Assembly: GCA_029258795.1 (NCBI GenBank)
Contig: JAPDKB010000002.1
Coordinates: 62,001 to 126,000 of the forward strand
Source: an archaeon
GTDB taxonomy: Archaea > EX4484-52 > WAPT01
Direction: 5' to 3'
Length of the DNA: 64,000 nt
Shown piece by piece: positions 42,912 to 52,298 of this stretch (the first letter of the stretch is position 1; each line of letters begins with the position of its first letter). The notes beneath the pieces were generated by a model. That model did no database searches and was not told the DNA's origin. It saw only the letters and a list, made by a program, of their open reading frames with translations. The position numbers were made by a program, and so were the translations under genes.

Positions 42912-44318
42912 TCATTCAATCATTATCTCAGAACTTCTGGTTCTTATCTTTCTTCTTCCAACCTGTGCTCGCACTTCTACTGGTGGAAGCTTTATTTTGC
43001 CCTCCACGTGCAAAAGCGGCTTTATTTTGTAAGCGAGCACCTTCTCCTCTCCCGGTTTCAAACTTGCGAATCTCCACACTATTCTTGTCTTTCCATGCAA
43101 TTTTTTGATTTCCACGGGCTTTCCAGCCTCAAATTCTCTTATCACCTGGAACATTCCGGGCACGTCATCCACGACTTCAACGTTCTTAAGCGTGCGTTTG
43201 CCACGGTTTCTTATGGTTACATAAACTTTGTGTATGTCCTCATGTCTCCTGTGTTTTTTATGCACACGCGGATATTGCACGACCTCAAAAACAATGAAAA
43301 AGATGATAAGTGCAGCCAGAATCATGAACAAGAACGGCCAGTAGTTTATTCCGTATCGTATCGTGCATGATTCAAGCGGTTTTAGTTTGCATTCCCACAC
43401 GAAATAAGTGCTTCCATCCTCCTCCACAATCTCTGGCTTGGTGATTATTATGTACGCAAAGTCAGGATATCTTTTTGGTTCTTGAATAGTGAATGTTCCT
43501 TCCTCATTACCTTTGTTGGTTACAGTTATGATTATTTCTTTCTCCATGAACTTTTTCTCCACTGCTTTGGATTTATCCATCACAGCTTTGCTCTCGATGG
43601 TAAAGGATGTTCTTTTTTCATCCAGCGTGTCACCTATATCATCAACGAGTTTTGCCACCACACTATATTCTCCCTTTGCTTTATACGGATCGAGGGTGAA
43701 GTTGAAAGTCAGTAACTTTGTCTCGTTGACCTTTAGATCAGGCACACGTTTTTTCGCAACTTCTTTGCCAGTTATACCTTCAACCTCAACAACCACGTAG
43801 ATGTTGTAGCCTTCTGTGCTCTCAGAACCCTCGTTTTTGACACCCACCATAACCGTTATCGGCTCGCCCATCGAATAAAGTTGCTTGGATGTTTCGAGCT
43901 TTTTCATCACGAGCTTTATAGATTTTTCCACGTAGACAGTGTCTTTAATTTCTATTTTCTGAGCATGATTATTTTTGTTCCTGACTATAATTATGAACTG
44001 GTAAAGACCGGACGGTGTTCCTTCGGGAGGAGAGATGGTGATGGAGACCTTTTTAGTTTCATGGGGCGCAAGTCGCAGGTATGATGGCTCGACATTATAC
44101 CACGCGATCTGAGAAGCGCTCAGAAGCACCTCCAGTTCTAAAGGTGTGTCTTCAAGGTTGGTTATAATCGCGGTGTATTTTACGCTTTCAGGTGGTTTGA
44201 CAACCTTCACATCCGCTAAAATTTTCACCTGAAACGGATTTGTTTGAGAAAAACCAACAGGCATCAGGTTAACTATGAAAATCCCCAGCACCGCGAATAG
44301 CAAAATATACCTCTTCAC
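42912..44318 (-). CDS. Membrane-anchored surface protein with NEW3/CARDB-like domains
   Basis: 468 residues from GTG 44318, 6 nt after GAGGGG, which begins with the signal peptide MKRYILLFAVLGIFIVNLMPVGFSQ. ATG 44336, overlapping the upstream stop, is an alternative. Repeated Ig-like/CARDB-type beta domains (LAPHETKKVSITISPPEGTPSG is typical of the NEW3 domain) lead to a membrane segment near 330-352, then a basic stretch (HKKHRRHED) and a final beta domain. It is an envelope protein of unknown ligand, likely co-transcribed with the small wHTH gene upstream. Confidence 0.78.
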   Translation of the reverse strand: MKRYILLFAVLGIFIVNLMPVGFSQTNPFQVKILADVKVVKPPESVKYTAIITNLEDTPLELEVLLSASQIAWYNVEPSYLRLAPHETKKVSITISPPEGTPSGLYQFIIIVRNKNNHAQKIEIKDTVYVEKSIKLVMKKLETSKQLYSMGEPITVMVGVKNEGSESTEGYNIYVVVEVEGITGKEVAKKRVPDLKVNETKLLTFNFTLDPYKAKGEYSVVAKLVDDIGDTLDEKRTSFTIESKAVMDKSKAVEKKFMEKEIIITVTNKGNEEGTFTIQEPKRYPDFAYIIITKPEIVEEDGSTYFVWECKLKPLESCTIRYGINYWPFLFMILAALIIFFIVFEVVQYPRVHKKHRRHEDIHKVYVTIRNRGKRTLKNVEVVDDVPGMFQVIREFEAGKPVEIKKLHGKTRIVWRFASLKPGEEKVLAYKIKPLLHVEGKIKLPPVEVRAQVGRRKIRTRSSEIMIE

Positions 44319-44332
44319 ATCGCTCCCCTCAA

Positions 44333-44524
44333 TCATTCTGTGGGCGAGTAGTAGCATCTCTTGGGAACACATACCAATCCTTTCTTTTTAAGCTTGCTCA
44401 TTATTCTGGACACCTCCTTGACTTCCATCCCCGGCATTCTGGCCACTTCTCCCGGTCTAACGGGTTTGCCAGCTTTTTTCATGGCGTCCAGCAACAACTT
44501 TTCCTCCTCGCTTATGTTGCTCAT
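44333..44524 (-). CDS. Small winged-helix DNA-binding protein
   Basis: 63 residues. Helix-turn-helix at about 20-48 (RPGEVARMPGMEVKEVSRIMSKLKKKGLV) with a short wing. It resembles other short archaeal MarR-like regulators. It lies directly upstream of the NEW3 surface-protein gene on the same strand and may control it. GGGGGCGAGTTA precedes ATG 44524. Confidence 0.72.
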   Translation of the reverse strand: MSNISEEEKLLLDAMKKAGKPVRPGEVARMPGMEVKEVSRIMSKLKKKGLVCVPKRCYYSPTE

Positions 44525-44670
44525 TAACTCGCCCCCACTTTACATAGAAAATTGCCAGCAAAATGATAAATATGTTTTGTCATGTTTTGAAAGAAGATGA
44601 GATTCGAAATATCGGTTAGGACCTAAGGCGGGAGTGATGGTCTAAAATTAGGAAAAATCCGTGATATGAT

Positions 44671-44794
44671 TGGAGCCCCGGCCGGGATTTTCATGGAAGA
44701 TTACTCGACCCTTAAAGCGGCGTCGAGCAGCCATTTTGAACCCGGGACCTCTTCCTTACCAGGGAAGCGCTCCACCAGGCTGAGCTACCGGGGC
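44671..44794 (-). tRNA. tRNA-Thr(GGT) with T-loop intron
   Basis: On the minus strand GCCCCGG pairs with CCGGGGC, then T and an encoded CCA. The anticodon stem CTTCC/GGAAG encloses CTGGTAA, anticodon GGT. The T stem CCGGG/CCCGG is interrupted; removing 44689-44735 (47 nt) leaves TTCAAAT. The intron starts AATGGCTGCT and ends CCATGAAA, like that of tRNA-Ala (24126-24171), and has an internal helix CTCGAC/GTCGAG. Confidence 0.92.
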
Positions 44795-44855
44795 GTAAAT
44801 GAAAGACATTTCAACAAACGAGACGAAATTTTAAAATAGTTTTTATGTTTTTGCG

Positions 44856-45635
44856 TCAGGCTGCAAGGGCTTCTATGAAAAGTGCAGCCAGCATGAATAT
44901 GGAAAAGGACGCTCCCAAAACATAACTTTCCTTTGCATATTTTTCGGGGTCAAGCAACATTTTGTAAGCACAGTAAAAAAGCACAGCCATAAAAATAGCT
45001 CCAACCTTCACATGCACCATCCCGAACAACTTGACCGGGAGCAGAAGGATTGTTCCGCCCACGAAAAGAAAAATAGAAGCCACCATGCCCGTAATTTTCT
45101 CACCGTACAGCGCTGAGAGGGTCTCATAGCGGTATTTATCAGTATCTAACGACACCTCCCACATGAGTTCCAAAGCCGCGAAAACGAAAAATATGGTAAT
45201 GCTGAGCAACGCAAGTGTTTCATTTATTCCAAAAACAGAACCTCCAGCCAGAAAGATCAGAGCTGCTGCAAAAGAGCGGAGGATGAAAGATAGCCATTTA
45301 TCTCGGAGCAGAAAGTGAAGCATACTCATCACAAAGAGGAGCGAGTATAACAATCCAGATGTTGTGGAGATTGTGAAGAACATGAGGATCATCGCAAATG
45401 GAAGGGCGAGTAACGCAATTCCGGGAACCCATTTGAACTTTTCTCCGTTTCTCATTCTTGAATCCAGAATGATGAGGAATCCTATTGAGATCAGACCCAG
45501 CGGAATCACATGCAGCGTGTCCCTCACACCAATTCCGGAATTTCTTGCACTCACCAAAGCACCAGTAATGAATAAAGAAAGAGCAAGAAGCATCTTTTCT
45601 ATTGTGTGTCCATTACTGCTTTCAGCATCGTCCAT
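44856..45635 (-). CDS. Polytopic membrane protein, possibly UbiA-like
   Basis: 259 residues from ATG 45635 (GAGTGGGG upstream); TTG 45653 is in frame. About eight membrane segments. The cytoplasmic loop WEVSLDTDKYRYETLSALYGEK loosely resembles the second aspartate motif of UbiA-type prenyltransferases, but the first DDxxD-type motif is not clear. Lipid-related function is therefore only a guess. Confidence 0.6.
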   Translation of the reverse strand: MDDAESSNGHTIEKMLLALSLFITGALVSARNSGIGVRDTLHVIPLGLISIGFLIILDSRMRNGEKFKWVPGIALLALPFAMILMFFTISTTSGLLYSLLFVMSMLHFLLRDKWLSFILRSFAAALIFLAGGSVFGINETLALLSITIFFVFAALELMWEVSLDTDKYRYETLSALYGEKITGMVASIFLFVGGTILLLPVKLFGMVHVKVGAIFMAVLFYCAYKMLLDPEKYAKESYVLGASFSIFMLAALFIEALAA

Positions 45636-45668
45636 GATCCCCACTCTTTCCAAATAAAATAGCAGGAA

Positions 45669-45845
45669 TTACTTCTTGGATGCTCCTCTCATCTGTTTCT
45701 TCTTCGGTCTTAATCTTTTAGAACCACATTTCCTGCACTTCGCTTTAGCAGGATTCTTAACCCTGATTCTCGCATTGCACCTCATGCAAACATAAACATT
45801 CCTGAACATTCTCTCCTCCACAACTTCCGGTCTGGGCGTGGCCAT
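45669..45845 (-). CDS. rpl40e: 50S ribosomal protein L40e
   Basis: 58 residues, Arg/Lys-rich. The sequence begins MATPRPEVVEERMFRNVYVC and has a zinc ribbon with C20-M-R-C23 and C37-R-K-C40. It matches archaeal L40e, which lacks the ubiquitin part of the eukaryotic gene. ATG 45845 follows GGTGATGTCTC, and TATA ATTTATAAAATTTAC lies about 60 bp upstream. It is too short for usual gene-length cutoffs, but the family match is clear. Confidence 0.93.
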   Translation of the reverse strand: MATPRPEVVEERMFRNVYVCMRCNARIRVKNPAKAKCRKCGSKRLRPKKKQMRGASKK

Positions 45846-45922
45846 GAGACATCACCATCAAAAACTGAACACGGAGTTTGAACACAATTATGCTGTTGTG
45901 TAAATTTTATAAATATTTGGCA

Positions 45923-46510
45923 TTATGGCTGTCCTTTTTCATGTTTCTCATTCCTCACCAGCTTCTCAAGCTCATCGGACCAGCTAACCGATCCAATTTC
46001 GTACTCTTCCTCTTTTACCCCGCGCTCAAGGAGAGCAAGCATAACTTCCACCACGTCATCAGGCGGGGTGGATGTGGTGTCTATTTCGTAAGCCATTTTC
46101 CATCTTTTCAAGTGATACGCTTCTTGAGTTATCACATCCAGTATCTCCGCCTCAACGTTTTCCCTGATTTTTTCCGGACCCCATCCTTTCGCTTCAAGAC
46201 GTTTTCTAAGTTCATTCGGGTGGCACCTTAGAATGAAAAGAGCATCGACCTTTATGAAGTGCGCCAGGTGTCCCTCTACCACAACATGTCTGGAAAGGTT
46301 AGCCTTTTCCAGCGCGTTTTCCAGCTTTTCAACATCAACAATATAGCATTTTCTTTTCTTATCATAACCTTCTATTGCTTTAAGTTTCTCAGCAAGCTCA
46401 TTAACTTCAACTACTTTCCATCCCAGCCTTCTTGCAAGTTTTTGGGCAAGAGTGGTCTTACCAGTTCCGGGAGTGCCTGTTATCCCGATGCTTTTTACGT
46501 TCACATCCAT
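45923..46510 (-). CDS. Adenylate kinase 6-type (hCINAP/Fap7) NMP kinase
   Basis: 195 residues from ATG 46510; TTG 46522 overlaps the upstream stop. P-loop GTPGTGKTT is near the N-terminus, EGHLAHF near 80, and the lid region CHPNELRKRLEAKGW near 98. This family is a nucleotide kinase linked to small-subunit ribosome maturation in eukaryotes (Fap7) and conserved in archaea. The C-terminus is extended by about 20 residues. It is downstream of the transglutaminase-like gene, probably in one transcript. Confidence 0.86.
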   Translation of the reverse strand: MDVNVKSIGITGTPGTGKTTLAQKLARRLGWKVVEVNELAEKLKAIEGYDKKRKCYIVDVEKLENALEKANLSRHVVVEGHLAHFIKVDALFILRCHPNELRKRLEAKGWGPEKIRENVEAEILDVITQEAYHLKRWKMAYEIDTTSTPPDDVVEVMLALLERGVKEEEYEIGSVSWSDELEKLVRNEKHEKGQP

Positions 46511-46518
46511 AGACGTTC

Positions 46519-48732
46519 TCAACCTCTTATTGTTTGAAAAATGAGCTTGATGATTGTGTTCAGCTGTTGAATTAATTCAGATAATAAGGTGGAAATGTTT
46601 TCTTTCATCTGACCGATGAAAATGCGGACCCCATTACCTTTCAATTCTCCCCGCCACACAACTTTTGACCCCACTTCATCAAAACATACAATCTCAGCGT
46701 TCTTTCCGGAGAGAGGCGCATCTATCATCACTCTGTTATCTCCAGCCAAAAGTTTGTTAGGGATGGGAACATAGTTTTTGCCATCAACCAAAACACTCAG
46801 ATTGTGACATACATTGTTGATGGAAATTAACAGGAATGTTCTGTTATCGCGTGCATACACATCTTTAACTTTCATCTCAGTCTTCTCTATGATCTTGTAT
46901 ACAACGGGTATGGCATCAACGACCTCATCATTCATTAGGAGCTTCACCCAAACCATTCTTTCACCAGTTCCTCTGGGTTTGATGTTTGCCTCAAGCTCAT
47001 TTTTACCATTTTCGAGTTTGAATTCTTCAGCACCGATTTTGATGGTTAGATTTTGGGCTTTGGAAGGGTTGAAAATCTCAACTTTGATGGTGATCTCGCT
47101 TCCGTTATACACAGTACTGGGATGGAACACACTACCAATGTACGGAAGCTTAACATCGCTGGTGGTGTAGCTTAGCACTTGATAACCACCATGTTCATCG
47201 AACACAAACATCCTCTGGGATGGAGTTTGGGGGAGGTAAAATATTCGAGACTCACTTTGAAGATCATAAGATTCCAGCATGACATCATTACCCACATATA
47301 ATTTGAGGGGAGTTACACACCCTTCTGCGTTCACAATAACACCCACATCCGCATTACTTTGCACCTCTTGCCTGAGAAGTGATGCACGCCAGCATTTTGC
47401 ATGCGGTTTTTGGAGCGGTGATACTTTAATTTCAACCGGCAGGGCTCGTGGTTCAGTGTAGTATGTGTTGAGCGTGAGGGGGCAGATGTATTCGTAGTGG
47501 GGGTCCAGCTGATTTGAGGCTTTGACGATCCAGTAGTGGTATGCATTCTTTCCCGCCGCTTCCGTAACATATGCTGTGCTGTCCTCAATTTCCAAAATGC
47601 TGGCGCCTTTACATGGCAGAAGAATGAGTTTATCCACTTTTGTCGTGGTTGGAGTTATCTTAACCCATACAACACCCGAGCCACCAAGAGGTAAGGTTAA
47701 AGGGGCAGCGTACAGCGCAACATCATCTCTTGGAAACTGCTTTTCAACCAAGCTTACTTCAAATTGGGGTTCTTCCGAGTTCCAGTTTATATCTCGTATG
47801 TTGTACCCTTCCACTTTTATGTTGTTCGATATCTTGTTGTCCAGATACGATCCCATATATATGTGGGTTGCATCCACATTACCCACTTCAAGCCATAAGA
47901 CATCCACGGGAATCCATCTATCACCCACATAGACCTCTGCTATGGCATGACTTTCCCATCCATTTTTGCCAAAAGCATAAACATGAGCATATCTTGCAGG
48001 AATGCCTATTGCTCTTGCAAGCGCTATGAAAAGGGTTGTATATTCAGCGCACACACCTCTCCTGTTTTTCAGAACCCACAACGCATCTTTGTTTTCATCA
48101 GCATATCCCTCATCATACTCAACATTTTCGTTTACCCAGATAGCCAACGCTGCAACCTTCTCAAAATCATTTGTGGCATTTTGCGTTAATCTCCGGGCCA
48201 GCGATCGGATTTCGGGGGCGTTGCTTTGAATGTTCTCTGTCGGCAGGAGGTACTGCTGAATTTCTGCAGGATATGCGCTACCGATTAGATTGCTGCTTTC
48301 CAATGGGTGTTTCACCTCAAAGGATTTCGAAACCACATGAAACTTGAGTTCATATCTGTAAGTGTTGGGCGGATTCTTTATTTTCAGGCTGCATATTGTG
48401 TTCCCATCCTTATCCTTCAACAACTCACATTCCGAAGGGTATGAAATTACGTTCTGCCATTTGTTGCTGTAAGGTATGCTCAGGTTGATTTCGAGAAGTT
48501 TACCTTCTCCATGAAAGCTTACCTCTCCTTTAAACGTGATCCACGCATCCAGCTCTGACACATACCTTGCCTCAGTTGAATTTAAAACAACATTTTCCCG
48601 AGCCAAGGATAAATTGCTCACAAAACTCAGGAAAATCATTGCTGCAAAGACGGATAAAATGGAGATGTTAATCCATCTACGGTTCCAGATAACAGATTTA
48701 AAAGTTAAGCACTCACTTACTATCATACGCAT
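46519..48732 (-). CDS. Transglutaminase-like surface protein
   Basis: 737 residues. An N-terminal hydrophobic segment is at about 23-45 (ISILSVFAAMIFLSFVSNLSLA). The transglutaminase-like core is at about 225-300 with catalytic triad candidates Cys in RRGVCAEYTTLF, His in GWESHAIAEVYV and Asp in WIPVDVLW. C-terminal beta domains are probable. It may be a protease or cross-linker at the cell surface. The start at ATG 48732 is uncertain; ATG 48726 is also possible. It is divergent from rfcS across a 30-bp gap. Confidence 0.82.
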   Translation of the reverse strand: MRMIVSECLTFKSVIWNRRWINISILSVFAAMIFLSFVSNLSLARENVVLNSTEARYVSELDAWITFKGEVSFHGEGKLLEINLSIPYSNKWQNVISYPSECELLKDKDGNTICSLKIKNPPNTYRYELKFHVVSKSFEVKHPLESSNLIGSAYPAEIQQYLLPTENIQSNAPEIRSLARRLTQNATNDFEKVAALAIWVNENVEYDEGYADENKDALWVLKNRRGVCAEYTTLFIALARAIGIPARYAHVYAFGKNGWESHAIAEVYVGDRWIPVDVLWLEVGNVDATHIYMGSYLDNKISNNIKVEGYNIRDINWNSEEPQFEVSLVEKQFPRDDVALYAAPLTLPLGGSGVVWVKITPTTTKVDKLILLPCKGASILEIEDSTAYVTEAAGKNAYHYWIVKASNQLDPHYEYICPLTLNTYYTEPRALPVEIKVSPLQKPHAKCWRASLLRQEVQSNADVGVIVNAEGCVTPLKLYVGNDVMLESYDLQSESRIFYLPQTPSQRMFVFDEHGGYQVLSYTTSDVKLPYIGSVFHPSTVYNGSEITIKVEIFNPSKAQNLTIKIGAEEFKLENGKNELEANIKPRGTGERMVWVKLLMNDEVVDAIPVVYKIIEKTEMKVKDVYARDNRTFLLISINNVCHNLSVLVDGKNYVPIPNKLLAGDNRVMIDAPLSGKNAEIVCFDEVGSKVVWRGELKGNGVRIFIGQMKENISTLLSELIQQLNTIIKLIFQTIRG

Positions 48733-48762
48733 ATCAATTTATGTTCGCGAGGTGATTAATAA

Positions 48763-49728
48763 ATGTTTGAGATATGGACCGAAAAATACCGACCAAAACG
48801 ACTGGATGAAGTTATCGGACAGGAACATGTTGTCTCACGTCTCAAAGCTTTTGTAAAAAGCAAGAACATACCAAACATGCTTTTTGCTGGGCCAGCGGGT
48901 GTAGGTAAGACAACATGTGCTATCGCCCTCGCAAGAGAGCTTTATGGAGAGGAGAACTGGAAACAGAACTTTCTGGAAACAAATGCTTCAGACGAGAGAG
49001 GCATAAATGTTATAAGGGGTAAGATCAAAGAATTCGCGAGAACAAAGCCCATAGGAGATGTGGGCTTCAAGATAATCTTTCTGGATGAGAGCGATGCTCT
49101 CACACAGGAAGCTCAGCAGGCGTTAAGGAGAACCATGGAAAAATACGCCAACACAACTCGCTTTATCCTTTCCTGTAATTATTCATCTAAGATTATTCCT
49201 CCAATACAATCGAGGTGTGCTGTTTTTCGCTTCAAACCGATAGATCCGGAGAAGATGAAAGCACACCTGAAGAAGATATGCGAATCCGAGGGTATTGAGG
49301 TGACGGAGGAAGGACTGGATGCGGTGGTGAGGGTTTCAGAGGGGGACATGAGGCAGGCGATAAACATTCTTCAGGCGGTTTCCATCACCACCAAAAAGCT
49401 TACAGTCCAAAACGTTTACGAGGTGGCAGCTTCCCTTAAACCAGAGGAAGTAAAGGAGATACTGGAACTTGCTTTAAAGGGTAATTTCACTCAGGCGAGA
49501 GATAAGCTCATCGAGGTTATGGTTGAGCGTGGTATGTCGGGAGTGGATGTGATTAAGGGGATACACAGGGAGATTCTCGGCCTGAACATAGAGGAAAGAG
49601 AGAAGGCGCATCTTATTGATAGACTTGGGGAATATGAGTTCAGAATTGTAGAGGGGGGTAGTGAGGATCTGCAAATTGAAGCATTTCTTGCAGAAGTGGT
49701 AGCGCTAAAATCAAAATTGATTAGATGA
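48763..49728 (+). CDS. rfcS: Replication factor C small subunit
   Basis: 321 residues. Starts EIWTEKYRPKRLDEVIGQ, Walker A GPAGVGKT at about 43-50, Walker B/DEAD-like FLDESDAL, and SRC at the arginine finger (IQSRCAVFRF). It is the small subunit of the clamp loader that places PCNA on DNA. Length is normal and there is no intein at the P-loop, a common insertion site. GAGGTGATTAATAA precedes ATG 48763. The large subunit is not in the window. Confidence 0.96.
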   Translation: MFEIWTEKYRPKRLDEVIGQEHVVSRLKAFVKSKNIPNMLFAGPAGVGKTTCAIALARELYGEENWKQNFLETNASDERGINVIRGKIKEFARTKPIGDVGFKIIFLDESDALTQEAQQALRRTMEKYANTTRFILSCNYSSKIIPPIQSRCAVFRFKPIDPEKMKAHLKKICESEGIEVTEEGLDAVVRVSEGDMRQAINILQAVSITTKKLTVQNVYEVAASLKPEEVKEILELALKGNFTQARDKLIEVMVERGMSGVDVIKGIHREILGLNIEEREKAHLIDRLGEYEFRIVEGGSEDLQIEAFLAEVVALKSKLIR

Positions 49729-49823
49729 TACTGCTCCTCAAAAGACCTCTTCTTTTCTTTTTAATCTTCGTGTCAAAATAAAATAAAAAGAAAGAGAAAT
49801 TCAGTGCTTGCCCTTTATCTCGT

Positions 49824-50288
49824 TTAAGCGTACTTGCCGCTCAAGGTTCCTGTGTTCGCTATATCCTGAGTAAATCCTTCAGGTGTGTAGTATATTGTTG
49901 TTTGCAATGTGTAGCACTTTCCTTCCTTTGCATCGGAAATAGTTGCTGACCCCGAAATAACCGCTTTGCTTCCTGGCTGTAGGTTGGTTCCTCCGTTTAT
50001 GTTCGTTACCTCAACATCACCCAGCTTCACTCGGGTGATATTCACCACTCTATCCATTCTGTTTTCCACTTCAATCTGAAAAGTCACTGTACCGGTATTG
50101 TCAGCATCCAAGGAAAATGTCCCTGTAGGAACAACTGCATTCACCATTTCAAAGCCATTCGCTCCTCCCGGTCCACAGGCCCTGTTAGAGAACACTTGGG
50201 TATAGAGTAAAGCACCCACTATTGCTATCGCTAGCAACGCCCAGCCATACGTCATTAAGTATTCGGTTGCTGCCTGACCTTTTCTCAT
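49824..50288 (-). CDS. Pilin with class III signal peptide
   Basis: 154 residues. MRKGQAATEYLMTYGWALLAIAIVGALLY is the classic class III leader (K-G-Q-A-x2-E) and pilin helix. The mature domain is Gly/Asn/Thr-rich with two cysteines. GGAGGTGTTAGC precedes ATG 50288 and a TATA box (GATTTATATAG, about 50335-50345) predicts a separate strong transcript. It is directly downstream of the pilus motor genes, so it is probably the major subunit of that filament. Confidence 0.92.
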   Translation of the reverse strand: MRKGQAATEYLMTYGWALLAIAIVGALLYTQVFSNRACGPGGANGFEMVNAVVPTGTFSLDADNTGTVTFQIEVENRMDRVVNITRVKLGDVEVTNINGGTNLQPGSKAVISGSATISDAKEGKCYTLQTTIYYTPEGFTQDIANTGTLSGKYA

Positions 50289-50382
50289 GCTAACACCTCC
50301 TAAGAGCTGCTTAATGTTTTTATGCCATAAACCCCTATATAAATCTTTTCCGCGGATATCTTCTCATTCGACAGCCAACTAA

Positions 50383-51432
50383 TTACAATATGATGCTGAA
50401 TATCTTTTCCATAACCTTTATCGTGCCATAATATATGCTGAGCGAAAGGATTATGAAGGGAGGTATGTATTTTATTGCCTCTTTTGCAGAACCGTTCTGA
50501 ATTATGGAAATCAGTATGCTGGCGAATATTATGTTTATGACCAAACAGAGAATGGAGAAAATGGAAAAGCTATGGACATCCAGCTGAACAGGTTTCATGG
50601 TTATGAACCCTCCTCCCAAGAATTGAGACGCTTCCTCCCCTATGGTTACACCACCCCACACAGACGTTGTGGTGGATAACAACACATTAGAAATCGCGAA
50701 AAGAAATGGAGCTGCTATGACTCCTGCTATGAATATAAACATCATGTACATGGAAACATTCGACCTTATTTCCCGCTGGAGCACCTCAGCAGTCCTTAAA
50801 TCGTTGGCAGTTTCCTCAAGCAAATTTGCTATTGTTCCACCTGATTTTATACCTTCAAGCAGCAGTTTTACTGTTCTTTCAAGGGATACAGATTTTACTC
50901 TATTAACCAGTTTTTTAAACGCCGTGCCGACATCCTCTCCTCCATAAATCTCGAATGCGACCTTCTTAAACTCCTGGGCAAGCTCCCCAAACTCGGGACG
51001 GGAAGCGAAAAGAATGGCACGGTCTATGGTAAGCCCTGACTTTATGTTGGCCGCTATCAGCATCAGGATGTCGGGAAGCACCGCTTCCATCCTTTTTCTT
51101 CTCCCCTCAGCCATGTAGGTGAAGAGAAGGTAAGGTAGGTAGTATCCGAAGGGAAGCATGATGAATGAAGGAATCAGGGCAAGATGAATCGGTACATGAA
51201 ATGTAACGAAAAGAACAGCACTTTCTATCAATCCCACGAGCCACATTATGAGAATTAAAGCTCCACAAAAAACACTTTTATCTCCCTCTATCCCCGCATA
51301 TATTTTTTCTTTTTCAATCTTTTTCCTGTATTTTCTTGGCAGATAAGAGTAGAAGGTGTACGCTATATCCTTTAAATTCTGTTTTACATTCAATTTCCTT
51401 ATCTTCCTGTGTGTGAATTTCAATTGCTTCAT
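50383..51432 (-). CDS. TadC/FlaJ-type pilus assembly membrane protein, second copy
   Basis: 349 residues. Soluble N-terminus, paired helices at about 55-100, the conserved T2SSF domain (about 120-260; SGLTIDRAILFASRPEFGELAQEFKK and IKSGGTIANLLEETANDLR) and further membrane helices at the C-terminus. It is the inner-membrane platform on which the motor ATPase assembles the filament. The start overlaps the stop of the upstream copy by 4 bp. Confidence 0.88.
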   Translation of the reverse strand: MKQLKFTHRKIRKLNVKQNLKDIAYTFYSYLPRKYRKKIEKEKIYAGIEGDKSVFCGALILIMWLVGLIESAVLFVTFHVPIHLALIPSFIMLPFGYYLPYLLFTYMAEGRRKRMEAVLPDILMLIAANIKSGLTIDRAILFASRPEFGELAQEFKKVAFEIYGGEDVGTAFKKLVNRVKSVSLERTVKLLLEGIKSGGTIANLLEETANDLRTAEVLQREIRSNVSMYMMFIFIAGVIAAPFLFAISNVLLSTTTSVWGGVTIGEEASQFLGGGFITMKPVQLDVHSFSIFSILCLVINIIFASILISIIQNGSAKEAIKYIPPFIILSLSIYYGTIKVMEKIFSIIL

Positions 51433-52292
51433 ATTTTCACCGATGGACGTTTACTTCTAACCACCTGAACGAACATGTACTGAAAGACGAGCAGGGTGAA
51501 CAAACCCACCGCAAGCATACTCTTATCCACCACCAAACCGACAAATGATGAAAGTATCATGAGGAAAGTTATGCCCAGCGAAGGCACGATTATCCCGAAC
51601 ATCATGTACATCAGGGTCCATGGGTTGAGTTCCTGTCCGTATTTCTTTATCGCGATGAGCTGCTCTTTCAAAATTTCATCCACCACTGCTTCAAGCGATT
51701 TGGTGAGGTCTGCTCCGGTCTTCACGGCAGTGAGCAGCTGCCACAGAGCCCTTCTTAAAGGGAGAGACGGATTTTTGGATATGCTGTCCTCAAGCGCTTC
51801 CACCTGACTCTTACCGGCATTTATGTTCTCGATTATATGTCTGAACTCCTTTGACGCTTCTCCATACCCTTCGGAGACGGCAACCATGGCATGGTAGAGA
51901 GGCACACCCGCTTTAACCTGAATCAGCAAATGCCTCAGAGCGTAGGGGAGATCCTCCTCTATCTTTCTGCCGCGCTTTCTCACGAGGAGTCGTGGATAGT
52001 AAAGTGAGGAATAGAAGTTGACCAGAAAAAATAGAGGATATGAAATTAACCCCACTTTTATGATGAGGTTATCCTGCATTATAATTCCTCCAAGCAGAAT
52101 GATGGTGCCAATCATGAATGAAGTATATACACCTTTGTAAAGCGAGACGGCTATATGCTCAACCAAATTAAGCTTTGATCTGGCTTTGACGAGATCGGCA
52201 TTGAGATGAAAGAGGGATGGCTCGAGCTTCTTTGCAAGCGGAAAGAACTTCCTCGCTTTTTTGAGCATTATCTCATCATCGACACGAGGCAT
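51429..52292 (-). CDS. TadC/FlaJ-type pilus assembly membrane protein, first copy
   Basis: 287 residues. T2SSF-type domain with VKAGVPLYHAMVAVSEGYGEASKEFRHII and VKTGADLTKSLEAVV, and membrane pairs near 52-88 and 210-270. Two platform proteins in tandem resemble the TadB/TadC arrangement. It is preceded 6 bp upstream by the ATPase gene and overlaps the second copy. Confidence 0.88.
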   Translation of the reverse strand: MPRVDDEIMLKKARKFFPLAKKLEPSLFHLNADLVKARSKLNLVEHIAVSLYKGVYTSFMIGTIILLGGIIMQDNLIIKVGLISYPLFFLVNFYSSLYYPRLLVRKRGRKIEEDLPYALRHLLIQVKAGVPLYHAMVAVSEGYGEASKEFRHIIENINAGKSQVEALEDSISKNPSLPLRRALWQLLTAVKTGADLTKSLEAVVDEILKEQLIAIKKYGQELNPWTLMYMMFGIIVPSLGITFLMILSSFVGLVVDKSMLAVGLFTLLVFQYMFVQVVRSKRPSVKI

Positions 52293-52298
52293 CGCACA

